The position numbers and the translations under genes were made by a program. Under the pieces are notes generated by a model. It was not told where the DNA came from and did not search any database. It saw only the letters and a program-made list of their open reading frames with translations. Of a stretch of DNA of 6,191 nt, positions 5,823 through 6,191 are shown piece after piece. This DNA comes from Clostridia bacterium. GTDB lineage: Bacteria > Bacillota > Clostridia > Oscillospirales > QAMX01. Positions within the stretch are counted from its first letter, which is position 1, and each line of letters starts with the position of its first letter. The DNA lies in the NCBI GenBank assembly GCA_017547975.1, contig JAFYNU010000421.1, forward strand, positions 1 through 6,191. Reading direction: 5' to 3'.

Positions 5823-6191
5823 ATGGAATCCAACCTCTATGCATTAAAAGGGATGATCGTCTACACCCCCAGCTTCCATGAACTGGTATTTCTGGAGGAC
5901 CATTATCTGGTTTGCGAAGGAACCCGGGTGGAGGGCGTGTATCAGGAACTTCCGGAAAAGTTTTCCGGTATTCCGGTGGAGGATTGGAGCGGGAAGGTCA
6001 TCATTCCCGGCATGTGCGATATGCACATCCATGCCCCGCAGTACGCCTTCCGCGGCCTCGGCCAGAACATCGAGGGCGGTCAGTGGGAGACCTGGTTTGA
6101 GCGCTACGCCTTCCCGGATGAAAGCCGCTATGCGGATGAAGAGTACGCCTACCGCGCCTACGGCAGACTGGTCAAGGATCTGACCGCCTCC
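5823..6191 (+). CDS. guaD: Guanine deaminase, 5' part (runs off the window)
   Basis: The frame is open from the ATG at 5823 to the last base, giving 123 residues with no stop, so the gene continues beyond the window. Guanine deaminase hydrolyses guanine to xanthine and ammonia in purine salvage and catabolism, in the cytoplasm. The N-terminus has the amidohydrolase layout: a small beta-rich domain (about 1-60), then IIPGMCDMHIHAPQYAF at 60-76 with the metal-binding pair H68 and H70. The block QWETWFERYAFPDESRYAD at 87-105 closely resembles the LxxWxxxYxFPxExR segment specific to guanine deaminases, favouring this over other cyclic amidohydrolases. The ribosome binding site is moderate: ATGGGG at 5809-5814 (8 bases away) or AAAGGA at 5804-5809. 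It has its own promoter and leader. The remaining metal and substrate residues lie outside the window and cannot be checked. Confidence 0.87.
   Translation, partial: MESNLYALKGMIVYTPSFHELVFLEDHYLVCEGTRVEGVYQELPEKFSGIPVEDWSGKVIIPGMCDMHIHAPQYAFRGLGQNIEGGQWETWFERYAFPDESRYADEEYAYRAYGRLVKDLTAS

Noticed and set aside
5878..6183. Plus-strand 101-codon frame inside the guaD region
   Set aside because: It is out of frame with the guanine deaminase reading from 5823, which has clear HxH and family motifs and is open to the window end.
1..6191. Mobile element, CRISPR array, toxin-antitoxin or defence island
   Set aside because: No transposase, integrase, spaced repeats, paired small toxin-like genes or recognised defence domains were seen on either strand.

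Overview
The window is a compact, plus-strand-only stretch of bacterial chromosome. It has moderately high GC, strongly GC-biased third codon positions, short intergenic gaps, strong AAGGAG-type ribosome binding sites and sigma-A-like promoters. The gene families (PrsW, LrgAB, TRIC/UPF0126, a small SpoT-like HD protein, a CehA-like PHP protein) and this style fit a GC-richer Bacillota, most likely class Clostridia. That placement is an inference from style and gene content; there is no rRNA or other marker gene here.

Region 1 (about 10-4466) is a six-gene run that reads as one operon. It opens with an extended -10 element and ends at a strong hairpin terminator. The order is: PrsW-type intramembrane protease; TIM-barrel sugar phosphate isomerase/epimerase-like protein; orphan leucine-rich-repeat-like protein; TRIC-type cation channel/UPF0126 membrane protein; small RelA/SpoT-like HD hydrolase; PHP-domain metal-dependent phosphoesterase. 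Gaps are 1-18 bases. Several junctions carry the same AAGGAGAG signal, usually running straight on from the upstream stop codon. The products do not form one obvious pathway; membrane stress, ion balance and nucleotide/phosphate-ester hydrolysis are the visible themes.

Region 2 (about 4448-5593) is an lrgA-lrgB pair, a holin-like protein and its membrane partner. It has its own promoter, whose -35 box lies inside the terminator hairpin of the preceding operon. The two genes overlap by 8 bases, and a hairpin plus T-tract follows lrgB.

Region 3 (5594-6191) holds about 230 non-coding bases with a good promoter and a leader of roughly 88 bases containing a small hairpin. It then holds the 5' part of a guanine deaminase gene that runs off the window end. 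This partial gene is open from 5823 to the last base and is easy to miss because its stop lies outside the window.

Most of the window looks like ordinary chromosomal genes. I saw no rRNA, tRNA, CRISPR array, insertion sequence or prophage gene, and no convincing undescribed system. The best second-look items are the interlocked terminator/promoter at 4431-4476, the guanine deaminase leader, the altered guanine-recognition position in the HD protein and the orphan LRR-like protein.
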